Positions 1 to 6,858 are shown, counted from the stretch's first letter. The stretch is DNA of 8,538 nucleotides from an uncultured Pseudomonadota bacterium (GCA_903931355.1 CAIZCB010000250.1:1-8538), one strand, 5' to 3'. Made by a program: numbers and translations. The notes: generated from the sequence alone by a model not told the origin.

Positions 1-1439
1 AGGAGGGGATTAAAGCCAAAGTCTATGGCCGCCCCAAACACATCTATAGCATCTGGTGCAAAATGCGCAATAAAAAGCTCAGCATAGACGAGCTTTATGA
101 TTTGCTGGCAGTGCGGGTGATCGTCGAAAATCTATCGGCTTGTTATACCGCTCTAGGTTTAGTCCACAGTGTTTGGCAATACATTCCTAAAGAATTCGAT
201 GATTACATCGCCAACCCTAAGGAAAACGGTTACCAATCACTGCATACAGTCGTGCTGGATGAGCAAGCTAACCGCATTGAAGTGCAAATCCGTACCAAAG
301 CCATGCACGAATTTGCCGAGCTGGGGGTTGCCGCTCACTGGCGTTATAAAGAAGGCAGTAAATTTAATTCGGCAACTGAGAAAAATATCGCCTCGCTACG
401 TCAGCTGTTGGAAGACAAAGACAGTGGCGATAGCTTAATCGAAAATTTCCATACCGAATTGTTTTCGGATCGGGTGTTTGTTTTAACTCCGGCGGGTAAA
501 TTGATCGATTTAATCAAAGGCGCAACACCGCTGGATTTTGCTTACGCGATTCATACCCAAATTGGTCACACTTGCCGTGGTGCCAAAGTGAATGGCCAGA
601 TTAAACCGCTAACCTATACCCTTAGTTCCGGCGAGCAAGTTGAAATTATCACAGTCAAAAGCGGTCAGCCTAACCACAATTGGCTAGACCCTAATCTAGG
701 TTATCTGAAAACGCCACGAGCAATCAGCAAGGTTAAAAGCTGGTTTAAACAACAACAGCAAGGCGAAAACATCGCCGCCGGTAAACAGTTGTTGGATAAA
801 GAAAGTAAGCGTCTGGCGATTAAAAGCCTTGATCTACCTGACTTGCTGAAACACTTTAAATTAGCAACCCCCGATTATTTTTACGAAGCACTGGGGCGCG
901 GCGATATTAGCAATCGCCAATTAGTAGCGGCGCTGAAAATTCCCGAACTTGAACCCGCGCGTTTAAAACTGGTTGCTGCCAAAGTTAGCGCTCAATCAAC
1001 CGTCACTGTGGCGGGTATTGATAATGTCGTCACCACCATGGCGCATTGCTGCACACCGATAAAAGGCGAACCGATTATTGGTTTCATGTCACATAAACGC
1101 GGGATTACCATCCATCGCCACGATTGCGAAAACATTCAACATTTAAGCGATGAGCAAAAAAGCCAGTTAATTGGCGCGGAATGGGGTGGAAATCAAGCTG
1201 CTCGGCATGTTGTGTCGATAGTGATTCACGCCTTTAACGCCCCCAATTTGCTGGGTGATGTATCGCAATTACTCAGCACCGCAAAAGTACACATTAGCGA
1301 TGCAGCTTTGAAGACTCATGATGATTTATCAGCGATTTTGACTATGGCGATTCAAATTGAAAACACCGAGCAATTGAGTTCGGTATTAGCCAAAATCAAC
1401 CAATTACCGAATATTCTGGAAGTGAAGCGTAAAACCTAA
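1..1439 (+). CDS. relA: RelA, ribosome-associated (p)ppGpp synthetase (5'-truncated by window edge)
   Basis: Makes (p)ppGpp from ATP and GTP/GDP on ribosomes stalled by uncharged tRNA, the alarm of the stringent response. The frame is open from position 3, so the start lies outside; 478 residues are visible of about 740 usual for RelA. The visible part opens with the synthetase substrate loop VYGRPKHIYSIW. It continues with EFDD (192-203), the acidic form typical of monofunctional RelA (bifunctional SpoT/Rel enzymes carry RxKD), and NGYQSLHT and QIRTKAMHEFAELGVAAHW. Next come a TGS domain (from DRVFVLTPAGK, about 468-660), a helical linker, the cysteine/zinc-finger-like region HCCTPIKGEPIIGF (about 1045-1090) and an ACT/RRM domain (from about 1205) to the stop at 1437-1439. 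The missing N-terminus would hold the degenerate hydrolase domain. No frameshift or missing key residue is visible. Identification is secure. Confidence 0.97.
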   Translation, partial: EGIKAKVYGRPKHIYSIWCKMRNKKLSIDELYDLLAVRVIVENLSACYTALGLVHSVWQYIPKEFDDYIANPKENGYQSLHTVVLDEQANRIEVQIRTKAMHEFAELGVAAHWRYKEGSKFNSATEKNIASLRQLLEDKDSGDSLIENFHTELFSDRVFVLTPAGKLIDLIKGATPLDFAYAIHTQIGHTCRGAKVNGQIKPLTYTLSSGEQVEIITVKSGQPNHNWLDPNLGYLKTPRAISKVKSWFKQQQQGENIAAGKQLLDKESKRLAIKSLDLPDLLKHFKLATPDYFYEALGRGDISNRQLVAALKIPELEPARLKLVAAKVSAQSTVTVAGIDNVVTTMAHCCTPIKGEPIIGFMSHKRGITIHRHDCENIQHLSDEQKSQLIGAEWGGNQAARHVVSIVIHAFNAPNLLGDVSQLLSTAKVHISDAALKTHDDLSAILTMAIQIENTEQLSSVLAKINQLPNILEVKRKT

Positions 1440-1461
1440 AACAAATTGCTTGTCCAACCTC

Positions 1462-1494
1462 AAAAAGTTGGCCTTTAAACAGGTACAGGCCAAC
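1462..1494 (-). terminator. Hairpin terminator between convergent relA and the acidic hypothetical gene
   Basis: Perfect 8-bp inverted repeat GTTGGCCT (1467-1474) / AGGCCAAC (1487-1494) with a 12-nt loop. Read on the minus strand, the stem is followed directly by TTTTT (complement of 1462-1466), a standard intrinsic terminator for the gene at 1516-1839. Read on the plus strand the stem is followed by AATTTA, so it may also stop relA transcription, less strongly. An alternative short stem CCAAC (1454-1458) / GTTGG (1467-1471) competes with it. Confidence 0.7.
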
Positions 1495-1515
1495 AATTTA
1501 AGGTCAATAGATTTT

Positions 1516-1839
1516 TTAGTCAGTATCAGCGTCTGCGTTGTCTTTTTCGCTGGCTTGAGCAGCGGCGTTATCGGCAATAATTTTTGCACCGATTTGAGCA
1601 GCATTTTCGAAGTGATTGATGATATGGCCTCTTAATTCATCAATTTGTTGCAAAGCGTATTGCAAGGTTGGAAAAACAGCCGGCATCGAATGGACGTTGT
1701 TATCCTCGGTCAAAAGCGCTGTTTGCACAGCCACACCAGCCGCTACTGTTTCAATAATAAATATACTGCGGCCTTGAATCGTTTGGTTTTCCTCGGCTGC
1801 GGTGTTTGGTTCTTCAGTTTGAATAGTCTCTTTGCTCAT
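1516..1839 (-). CDS. Small acidic protein of unknown function
   Basis: A 107-residue protein I do not recognise. The first 20 residues are rich in Glu, Thr, Asn and Gln and look disordered. Residues 24-45 (RSIFIIETVAAGVAVQTALL) are hydrophobic but interrupted by Glu and Thr, so a beta-rich core or weak helix is likelier than a membrane segment. Residues 56-93 (VFPTLQYALQQIDELRG onward to AAQIGAKIIADN) look like one long amphipathic helix, and the tail is acidic (EKDNADADTD). There is no signal peptide and no metal or nucleotide motif, so a cytosolic protein is most likely. It is convergent with relA and follows the short msrQ on the same strand after 120 nt. On the minus strand a TTGACA sits at 1931-1936, but the best -10 (TAGGAT, 1910-1915) is only 15 nt away, so a dedicated promoter is uncertain. 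AGGA lies about 11 nt before the ATG. It is probably a real gene because it ends at a good terminator and has ordinary codon use. Confidence 0.7.
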   Translation of the reverse strand: MSKETIQTEEPNTAAEENQTIQGRSIFIIETVAAGVAVQTALLTEDNNVHSMPAVFPTLQYALQQIDELRGHIINHFENAAQIGAKIIADNAAAQASEKDNADADTD

Positions 1840-1959
1840 TGTTGGTCTTTTCCTGTTCTGTGTGAATACGGCATTCTAAATCATCGTTATATAAAACTAC
1901 CCAAATAGAATCCTACGAAAATAGCCTAACTGTCAAAGTGATTCTGCAATCCTAAGCTT

Positions 1960-2355
1960 TCAAGTCGATGATTTTGGTTTTTTGATTGAAAAAATCGATA
2001 ACGAAAAACCTAAAACCCCAAACCAAATGTAAGGACTTTCGAGTAAATCAATCCAAATCAAACGCCAATTCAGCGAATTATCGACTAATAAATAAACCAG
2101 CAGATGCAAACTGGCATAAGCAAAACTGCAAAGGCCAAATAATTGTCGATAATTAGCCATGCCGCGCCATTTGCTGATCGCTTGGATCGGTGTAATTGCC
2201 AAGGTCAGGCACAGAAATCGTAAACTCCAATCGCCGACTCGAATATGCAAGGTTTGAATCGGGTTGCCGCCGAGATCATCGGTGGCAATGTCCACCCCCA
2301 GAAATAGCAACGGCAAGCAACAAGCGATTAAGGCTATCGTCGATTTCGATAACAT
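1960..2355 (-). CDS. msrQ: MsrQ (YedZ)-like haem membrane subunit, C-terminally short
   Basis: MsrQ is the inner-membrane b-type haem protein that passes electrons from the quinone pool or flavin to periplasmic MsrP for methionine sulfoxide repair. The visible sequence matches the N-terminal part of the family: a first membrane segment (about 5-22), the LGGNPIQTLHIRVGDWSLRF loop, a second segment (LCLTLAITPIQ, about 45-60), a third (FGLCSFAYASLHLLVYLL, about 73-90) carrying the likely haem ligand His84, and the start of a fourth (YIWFGVLGFSLSIF, about 108-122). It then ends in SIKKPKSST after 131 residues, whereas the family is usually about 200. The later helices, with the LGKxWxxLHRLxYL-type region and its histidine, are absent. 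The ATG shares one base with the msrP stop (TAATG), indicating translational coupling. It may be a truncated, possibly non-functional gene. Family identity is strong; function is doubtful. Confidence 0.85.
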   Translation of the reverse strand: MLSKSTIALIACCLPLLFLGVDIATDDLGGNPIQTLHIRVGDWSLRFLCLTLAITPIQAISKWRGMANYRQLFGLCSFAYASLHLLVYLLVDNSLNWRLIWIDLLESPYIWFGVLGFSLSIFSIKKPKSST

Positions 2356-3278
2356 TAGATAAAACGCCGTAAATCCATGTCACGGTATAAATCAGCGACT
2401 TGTTCGCCATAGCCATTAAACAATTCGGTTTCACGGCGAGCAGTGAAAAAACTGCTACCTAATACTCGTTCGCTGTGTTGACTCCAGCGGGGATGGGCGA
2501 CAGCGGGATTGACGTTGGCATAAAAGCCGTATTCGTTAGGCGCAGCTTGGTTCCAAGCCGTGTTGGGTTGGTCTTTAAGCAATTCAATTTTGACAATCGC
2601 TTTAATGCTTTTAAAACCGTATTTCCACGGCACGATTAAGCGTAACGGCGCACCATTTTGTTTAGGTAAGCTTTCGCCATACATACCCACTGCCAAGATG
2701 GTCAGCGGATGAGTCGCTTCATCAATTCGTAAACCTTCGGTATAAGGCCAATCCAGACTGCTGGAGGTGAGTTGATTCGGCATTGCTTGGGGATTAAATA
2801 GCGTAGTGAATTTGACATAGCGAGCGGAAGACAAAGGTTTAACCAGCTTTAATAAATTAACCAACTGGAAGCCCTGCCAAGGCACCACCATCGACCAAGC
2901 TTCTACACAGCGAAAACGGTAAACATAATCTTGAATGGTTTGTTGTTTTAGCAGTTGTTCTAGGTTTAAACGCATTGGTCGTTCTACTTCACCGCTAATT
3001 TCGATGTTCCATGGATCAATCGGCAAGGCTTGGGCGAGCTTGGTCGAATCTTGTTTATTGAAGGAAAATTCGTAGTAGTTGGTGTAGTTTTTCACCACTT
3101 CCGCTGGCGTGGTTGTCAGGCGATTATCATTGGTTTCCCCCGCAAATACTTTGCCAATCCCAGTGGCACTAGCCAGGGTGGTTGCTGCAAATGCTTTAAT
3201 GATTTGCCGTCGTTGGCTGAAAATTAACGGGTCGGTAATTTCATGCTCTGAAATCGACGGTTTGGATTTAATCAGCAT
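2355..3278 (-). CDS. msrP: MsrP (YedY), periplasmic molybdopterin methionine sulfoxide reductase catalytic subunit
   Basis: Repairs oxidised methionine residues in periplasmic proteins, using electrons from MsrQ and a mono-nuclear molybdenum-molybdopterin cofactor. The 307-residue protein (E. coli MsrP is about 334) carries a twin-arginine signal: SQRRQIIKAF at 21-30, a hydrophobic AATTLASATGIG stretch, and probable cleavage after VFA (residue 46). The sulfite-oxidase-fold body contains YRFRCVEAWSMVVPW; Cys124 is the expected molybdenum ligand. It also contains GMYGESLPKQNGAPLRLIVPWKYGFKS in two adjoining blocks, with the residues that normally contact the cofactor, and the family-typical ending NGYGEQVADLYRDMDLRRFI. 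AGGGA lies about 5-9 nt before the ATG. The gene is 59 nt downstream of the sulfurtransferase gene and is coupled to msrQ by a 1-nt overlap. No defect is visible. Identification is secure. Confidence 0.95.
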   Translation of the reverse strand: MLIKSKPSISEHEITDPLIFSQRRQIIKAFAATTLASATGIGKVFAGETNDNRLTTTPAEVVKNYTNYYEFSFNKQDSTKLAQALPIDPWNIEISGEVERPMRLNLEQLLKQQTIQDYVYRFRCVEAWSMVVPWQGFQLVNLLKLVKPLSSARYVKFTTLFNPQAMPNQLTSSSLDWPYTEGLRIDEATHPLTILAVGMYGESLPKQNGAPLRLIVPWKYGFKSIKAIVKIELLKDQPNTAWNQAAPNEYGFYANVNPAVAHPRWSQHSERVLGSSFFTARRETELFNGYGEQVADLYRDMDLRRFI

Positions 3279-3337
3279 ATTTTTCCCTAATCTGAATTGC
3301 CCTAGTCAAGCCAAGCTACCACGTAATTTTTCAATGC

Positions 3338-4195
3338 CTATTTTCGGTTATCAACGCCAGCAACCTCGCGGTTTGGGTTCACAATCCACTCACTCCAAGA
3401 TCCAGCATACAGTTTTGAACCGCTTAACCCAGCCACTTCCATCGCTAATAAATTATGGCAGCCAGTAACCCCTGATCCACACATATGAACAATGTGTTCA
3501 GCAGGGCGGTTAGCGCTTAAGGCATTAAATTGCTGGCGTAATTGTGCGGCGGGTAAAAATAAACCTTGTGCATCGAGGTTAAGCTGGAACGGGCGGTTGA
3601 GAGCTTTTGGAACGTGGCCGGCAATCGGGTCTATCGGTTCTTGTAAACCGTTAAAACGCTCTGGGGTGCGGGCATCGATTAAAGTCAGGCTTCGGCTGGC
3701 CAAGCCGTTTTCAACTTGTTGGGCGCTGAGCCATTGTTGATTGTCGAGATAGCTGCGAAATTGGCTGGCGCTGATTTTCGGTAACGCCGTGGTTTGCGGT
3801 AAACCGAGTTTTTGCCAGTGTTTAATCCCACCATCCAATACCGCAACTTGCGTGTGTCCCATACAACGTAATAACCACCACATCCGCCCAGCAAAAGCGC
3901 CGCTGGCATCGTCATAAACCACGATTTGACTGCGATTATTCGCGCCCCATACGCCGAGTTTATTGGCTAATTCACTAAAGTTAGGCAAAGGATGACGGCC
4001 TGTGTAGCTTTTGACCGCTGACGATAAATCTTTATTTAAATCAGCATAGCGAGCGCCTTCGATATGGCCTTGGCGATAGGCGCGGTGTCCGGCTTCAGCA
4101 TCGGCTAATGAAAAACGGCAGTCGAAAATAATCCAATTCGGGTCATGCAAATGTTTGGCTAGTTCGCTAGTGCTGATTAAAGTGCTGTAGCTCAT
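3338..4195 (-). CDS. sseA: SseA-type sulfurtransferase (3-mercaptopyruvate sulfurtransferase family, tandem rhodanese)
   Basis: Moves sulfur from 3-mercaptopyruvate (or a related donor) to an active-site cysteine as persulfide and on to thiol or cyanide acceptors, in the cytosol. Its 285 residues are close to E. coli SseA (281). An inactive N-terminal rhodanese domain (about 1-135) shows WIIFDCRF, GHIEGARYADLNKDLS, VVYDDASGAFAGRMWWLLR and VLDGG. The catalytic second domain (about 150-285) has LIDARTPERF, GHVPKALNRPF, and the active loop starting at Cys239, C-G-S-G-V-T, then LYAGSWSEW. The CGSGVT loop is the signature of mercaptopyruvate enzymes rather than thiosulfate rhodaneses (CRxGVT-like). 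A second cysteine, Cys246, follows the loop and could form a disulfide or a sulfur relay; that is inference. GGAG precedes the ATG inside the end of the upstream oxidoreductase gene, only 3 nt away, so the two are almost certainly co-transcribed. Donor specificity is not proven by sequence. Confidence 0.92.
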   Translation of the reverse strand: MSYSTLISTSELAKHLHDPNWIIFDCRFSLADAEAGHRAYRQGHIEGARYADLNKDLSSAVKSYTGRHPLPNFSELANKLGVWGANNRSQIVVYDDASGAFAGRMWWLLRCMGHTQVAVLDGGIKHWQKLGLPQTTALPKISASQFRSYLDNQQWLSAQQVENGLASRSLTLIDARTPERFNGLQEPIDPIAGHVPKALNRPFQLNLDAQGLFLPAAQLRQQFNALSANRPAEHIVHMCGSGVTGCHNLLAMEVAGLSGSKLYAGSWSEWIVNPNREVAGVDNRK

Positions 4196-4198
4196 GTT

Positions 4199-5164
4199 TT
4201 AAATCTCCAAAATAATTTTGCCAAAATGTTGGCCGCTGATTAAGCGTTGATGGGCTAGTTTGGCTGATGCCAAGGGAAATACTGAGTCGATGATAGCTTT
4301 GACACTGCCATTTTCTAATAAAGGCCAAACTTGCTGGCGTAATTGTTGGGCAATTTGGCCTTTAAAATCATCATCACGACCACGCAAGGTCGAGCCGGTA
4401 ATCGTTAGCCGTTTTGCCATCACTGACCATAAATTAATCTCGCTGGTGTTGCCGTTTTGAATCGCAATTTGTACCAGACGGCCTTCCAAAGCGAGGCATT
4501 TAAGATTGCGCGGGAAATAGTCACCACCGATGATGTCGAGGATTAGGTTGACGCCTTGTTGTGCGGTTAGCTGTTTTATCACTGCGACAAAATCGTCTTG
4601 ATGATAATTGATAGCCGCATCGGCACCCAAAGCCAGACAGCGTTGGCATTTTTCCTCGCTACCTGCGGTGACATAGACGGTGCAGCCAAAGGCTTTCGCC
4701 AGTTGAATTGCAGTAGTGCCAATCCCGCTACTGCCGCCATGAATTAAGATGCTTTCACCGGCTTGTAAGCCGCCACGATTAAAGACATTACTCCAAACTG
4801 TGAAGAAGGTTTCTGGCAAAGCAGCTGCTTGGATAAAGCTAAAGCCTTTGGGAATCGGCAAACAACACACAGCGCTGGCTAGGCAATATTCACTATAACC
4901 GCCGCCATTAACCAAAGCGCAGACTTGATCACCGATGTTAAAGCTGCTGACGGCGTTGCCGATTTCGACAACAGTTCCGGCCACTTCCAAGCCTAAAATC
5001 GGCGATGCGCCTGCTGGGGCGGGGTATAAACCTTGGCGTTGCATTAAATCTGGGCGGCTAATGCCAGCCGCGGCAACTTTAATTAAGACTTGATGAGGGG
5101 CTGGAACAGGCTGAGGCAATGGGCTTAATTGCAGTGAATTAGCGATGATTTCGATAGCTTGCAT
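4199..5164 (-). CDS. NAD(P)H:quinone oxidoreductase, PIG3-like, zinc-free MDR family
   Basis: Medium-chain dehydrogenase/reductase of 321 residues, resembling the PIG3/TP53I3 quinone oxidoreductases that reduce quinones with NADPH. The N-terminal GroES-like substrate domain (about 1-120) has VLIKVAAAGISRPDLMQRQG, the PILGLEVAGTVVEIG block and GDQVCALVNGGGYSEY. The Rossmann domain starts at about 125 with AALPETFFTVWSNVF, then the nucleotide-binding run HGGSSGIGTTAIQLAKA. DIIGG, LEGRLVQIA and the C-terminal SGQHFGKIILEI follow. The structural and catalytic zinc cysteines of alcohol dehydrogenases are absent. It is the first gene of the minus-strand run and is divergent from argC across 109 nt. 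No clear Shine-Dalgarno precedes the ATG. The family assignment is firm; the natural substrate is unknown, and I give no gene symbol because qor and PIG3-like enzymes are distinct subfamilies. Confidence 0.92.
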   Translation of the reverse strand: MQAIEIIANSLQLSPLPQPVPAPHQVLIKVAAAGISRPDLMQRQGLYPAPAGASPILGLEVAGTVVEIGNAVSSFNIGDQVCALVNGGGYSEYCLASAVCCLPIPKGFSFIQAAALPETFFTVWSNVFNRGGLQAGESILIHGGSSGIGTTAIQLAKAFGCTVYVTAGSEEKCQRCLALGADAAINYHQDDFVAVIKQLTAQQGVNLILDIIGGDYFPRNLKCLALEGRLVQIAIQNGNTSEINLWSVMAKRLTITGSTLRGRDDDFKGQIAQQLRQQVWPLLENGSVKAIIDSVFPLASAKLAHQRLISGQHFGKIILEI

Positions 5165-5273
5165 GAATCAAAGGTGTTTAGAAATGGCGATAAACTTTAT
5201 TATAGGCATCTTTAGGGCTTCAGCGGCGTTTGCTGGAGCGGGTTTTATCAGCTTTTAATGAGAATTAGACAAT
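5165..5273. promoter_or_regulatory. Divergent intergenic region expected to hold promoters for the oxidoreductase run and argC
   Basis: The two genes point away from each other, so both promoters should lie in or near these 109 nt. For argC a weak candidate is TTTAGA (5177-5182), an 18-nt spacer and TATAGG (5201-5206), within the AT-rich stretch ACTTTATTATAGG. No convincing sigma-70 pair was found for the minus strand and no arginine-repressor (ARG box) palindrome was seen. The Shine-Dalgarno of argC is also weak (GAGA at 5260-5263). Confidence 0.4.
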
Positions 5274-6302
5274 ATGATACGGGCAGGCATTGTCGGCGGC
5301 ACTGGTTACACTGGGGTTGAGTTATTACGAATTTTGGCGTTGCATCCAGCGGTGGAAGTGACAGCGGTGACTTCAAGAGCCGATGCGGGGCAGCGAGTGG
5401 ATAAGGTTTATCCGAGTTTGCGCGGTTACTGCAATGCGCTGTTTAGCTTGCCGGAATTAGATAATTTGCTGGCTTGTGATGTAGTGTTTTTTGCGACACC
5501 AAATGGTACGGCGATGACGATGGCGGCGGAATTGCTGGATCGCGGGATTAAGGTGATTGATTTATCGGCTGATTTTCGGATTAAAGACGTTAAAGAATGG
5601 GAAAAATGGTATGGCATGGAGCACGCCAGCCCTGATTTAATCGCCGAAGCGGTTTATGGCTTGCCGGAAATTAATCGTGAGGCGATTAAACAAGCGCGTT
5701 TGATTGCTTGCCCCGGTTGTTATCCAACCGCTGTGCAGTTGGGCTTTTTGCCATTGATCGAAACGGCTGCGATTGATGTCGGTAGTTTGATTGCGGATGT
5801 TAAATCCGGTGTCAGTGGGGCAGGGCGTAAAGCCGAACTGTCATCATTAATGAGCGAAACAGGGGAAAGTTTTAAGGCTTATGGCGTCAGCGGTCATCGG
5901 CATTTGCCGGAGATTAAGCAAGGTTTGGAAATTGTCGCCGGTGGCAATGTCGGCTTGACCTTTGTGCCACATTTAACGCCGATGATTCGCGGGATTCACG
6001 CCACTTTGTACGGGCGTTTGACTCAATCTGTCGATTTACAAGCTTTGTTTGAGCAGCGTTATCAAGATGAGCGCTTTGTTGATGTTTTGCCAGCGGGAAG
6101 TCATGCCGATACCCGCAATGTGCGCGGTAGTAATCGTTGTCAGATTGCGATTCATCAACCACAAGGCGGTGATACGGTGGTGATTTTGTCGGTGATTGAT
6201 AACTTGATCAAAGGTGCTTCTGGACAGGCGGTGCAAGCGATGAATTTGCTGTTTGGTTTGCCAGAAAGCCAAGGGCTGGAAACAGTGGCTTTGTATCCTT
6301 AG
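5274..6302 (+). CDS. argC: ArgC, N-acetyl-gamma-glutamyl-phosphate reductase
   Basis: Third step of arginine biosynthesis: NADPH-dependent reduction of N-acetylglutamyl phosphate to the semialdehyde, in the cytosol. The 342 residues fit the full-length (type 1) family. The N-terminal NADP-binding domain opens with [16 protein letters not shown] (6-21), with VTSR and SLRGY following and [12 protein letters not shown] at about 70-81. IDLSADFRI (95-103) and [10 protein letters not shown] precede the catalytic loop [12 protein letters not shown], where Cys149 is the expected nucleophile. [10 protein letters not shown], the GHRHLPEI block (expected catalytic His), [17 protein letters not shown] and the late [15 protein letters not shown] complete the family pattern. 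The ATG at 5274 gives the canonical N-terminus. The gene ends 11 nt before a strong terminator, so it is the last gene of its unit and probably monocistronic. No irregularity is visible. Confidence 0.97.
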   Translation: MIRAGIVGGTGYTGVELLRILALHPAVEVTAVTSRADAGQRVDKVYPSLRGYCNALFSLPELDNLLACDVVFFATPNGTAMTMAAELLDRGIKVIDLSADFRIKDVKEWEKWYGMEHASPDLIAEAVYGLPEINREAIKQARLIACPGCYPTAVQLGFLPLIETAAIDVGSLIADVKSGVSGAGRKAELSSLMSETGESFKAYGVSGHRHLPEIKQGLEIVAGGNVGLTFVPHLTPMIRGIHATLYGRLTQSVDLQALFEQRYQDERFVDVLPAGSHADTRNVRGSNRCQIAIHQPQGGDTVVILSVIDNLIKGASGQAVQAMNLLFGLPESQGLETVALYP

Positions 6303-6313
6303 TTTTTCTTGAG

Positions 6314-6351
6314 AAAAAGCAGCTTGTTTTGGTGCGAATGAGCTGCTTTTT
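6314..6351 (+). terminator. Rho-independent terminator of argC
   Basis: Perfect 11-bp inverted repeat AAAAAGCAGCT (6314-6324) / AGCTGCTTTTT (6341-6351) with a 16-nt loop, starting 11 nt after the argC stop. The 3' arm supplies its own T-run. The 5' A-run makes it look symmetrical, so it could also work on the minus strand, but no minus-strand gene runs into it from the right. Confidence 0.85.
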
Positions 6352-6373
6352 GGTGCATTTTTTGAGAGCGACT

Positions 6374-6389
6374 TGTTGAAATTTCAACA
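6374..6389. repeat. Perfect 16-bp palindrome TGTTGAAATTTCAACA
   Basis: The sequence equals its own reverse complement over all 16 bases and has no T-run after it, so it is more like a dimeric-regulator operator than a terminator. It lies about 25 nt beyond the argC terminator. No known regulator can be named from the sequence. Confidence 0.5.
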
Positions 6390-6459
6390 CAGCATCAACA
6401 GTCAGTGTTTGATAATCAGCAGTGTAAATATTTTTTCAGCCGCTTAGTAAGACTGTTAA

Positions 6460-6478
6460 AGAAATAGCCGCAATTTCT
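6460..6478. repeat. Short hairpin AGAAAT-agccgca-ATTTCT
   Basis: Six-bp inverted repeat (6460-6465 / 6473-6478) presenting TAGCCGC in the loop area. The word TAGCCGCA followed by TTCTG recurs at 6642-6654, within the next hairpin. Confidence 0.25.
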
Positions 6479-6527
6479 GACACATTTTTTATGCTTGAAC
6501 CAATCTTTTTTCCTGATTATTTCTCCT

Positions 6528-6544
6528 GTTTTCTTTAAGAAAAC
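6528..6544. repeat. Palindrome GTTTTCTT-T-AAGAAAAC
   Basis: Perfect 8-bp arms around a single central T. It abuts the first copy of the CATCAAAAAT...CATATG repeat (6544-6563). It fits a protein-binding site; no T-run follows it. Confidence 0.45.
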
Positions 6545-6563
6545 ATCAAAAATGCGTCATATG
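6544..6563 (+). repeat. CATCAAAAAT...CATATG direct repeat, copy 1
   Basis: Ten identical bases CATCAAAAAT, then GCGT and CATATG. The second copy is at 6796-6817, starting 252 nt further on. The shared end is CG(T)CATATG. It may be a regulator site. Confidence 0.45.
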
Positions 6564-6585
6564 CCACAGATTTTTCATGTAAGTG

Positions 6586-6597
6586 TGTCATATGACA
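6586..6597. repeat. Perfect palindrome TGTCATATGACA
   Basis: Twelve-base perfect palindrome centred on CATATG. Its centre is 31 nt (about three helical turns) from the CATATG of the preceding repeat (6558-6563), so both face the same side of the helix. A related word, TGTCATATTGCC, occurs at 7667-7678 upstream of the second small gene. Confidence 0.45.
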
Positions 6598-6639
6598 TAG
6601 TTTAATTTAATCAGTAAGTTAAGATTATTTCCCGCGACA

Positions 6640-6676
6640 ATTAGCCGCATTCTGTAAAAACTGAAAAGCGGTTAAT
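6640..6676. repeat. Imperfect hairpin ATTAGCCGC / GCGGTTAAT
   Basis: Nine-bp arms (6640-6648 and 6668-6676) with one G-T wobble and a 19-nt loop. Outer bases AAGATTA (6621-6627) and TAATCTT (6673-6679) can pair as an alternative. There is no T-run for termination, so it is a possible structured RNA or operator. Confidence 0.3.
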
Positions 6677-6795
6677 CTTTACATCGATCTTAGCGCCAAA
6701 ATAACAGCTTTAATCCTGTGATAGCCTCTTTACACTGATTTTTTTGCTAAGCGATTAAGATTGCGAAATGAACAATTTGTATGAAATTTGACTAG

Positions 6796-6817
6796 CATCA
6801 AAAATATGGCGCATATG
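6796..6817 (+). repeat. CATCAAAAAT...CATATG direct repeat, copy 2
   Basis: CATCAAAAAT followed by ATGGCG and CATATG (6812-6817), the partner of 6544-6563. It ends 41 nt before the promoter candidate at 6859, a usual place for an activator or repressor site. Confidence 0.45.
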
Positions 6818-6858
6818 TTGCTTTATGATTGATATGGTTTTTTCATTTCGTAAACAAA

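Noticed and set aside
1645..1908. Plus-strand open frame over the acidic protein gene
   Set aside because: It is antisense to a better-supported gene, has no ribosome binding site of note, and the composition of its product is typical of a shadow frame.
1931..1936. Perfect TTGACA (minus strand) as promoter for the acidic protein
   Set aside because: The best -10 lies 15 nt away and matches 4 of 6, so it is mentioned under the gene but not listed as a promoter.
1900..1995. Frameshifted remnant of the missing MsrQ C-terminus (another frame reads NHRLES near the stop)
   Set aside because: Only HRL resembles the family's histidine region; the surrounding residues do not fit and that frame soon stops. 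Treated as chance.
3492..3915. Open frames on both strands inside the sulfurtransferase gene
   Set aside because: The tandem-rhodanese frame covers the whole interval with family motifs; the others are overlapping shadows with improbable residue composition.
5426..6272. Minus-strand open frames inside argC
   Set aside because: They are fully antisense to a gene with unbroken family motifs, and no promoter or ribosome binding site supports them.
6718..6737. CRP-type site TGTGATAGCCTCTTTACA
   Set aside because: Only the left half-site TGTGA fits; the right half does not match TCACA at the required spacing.
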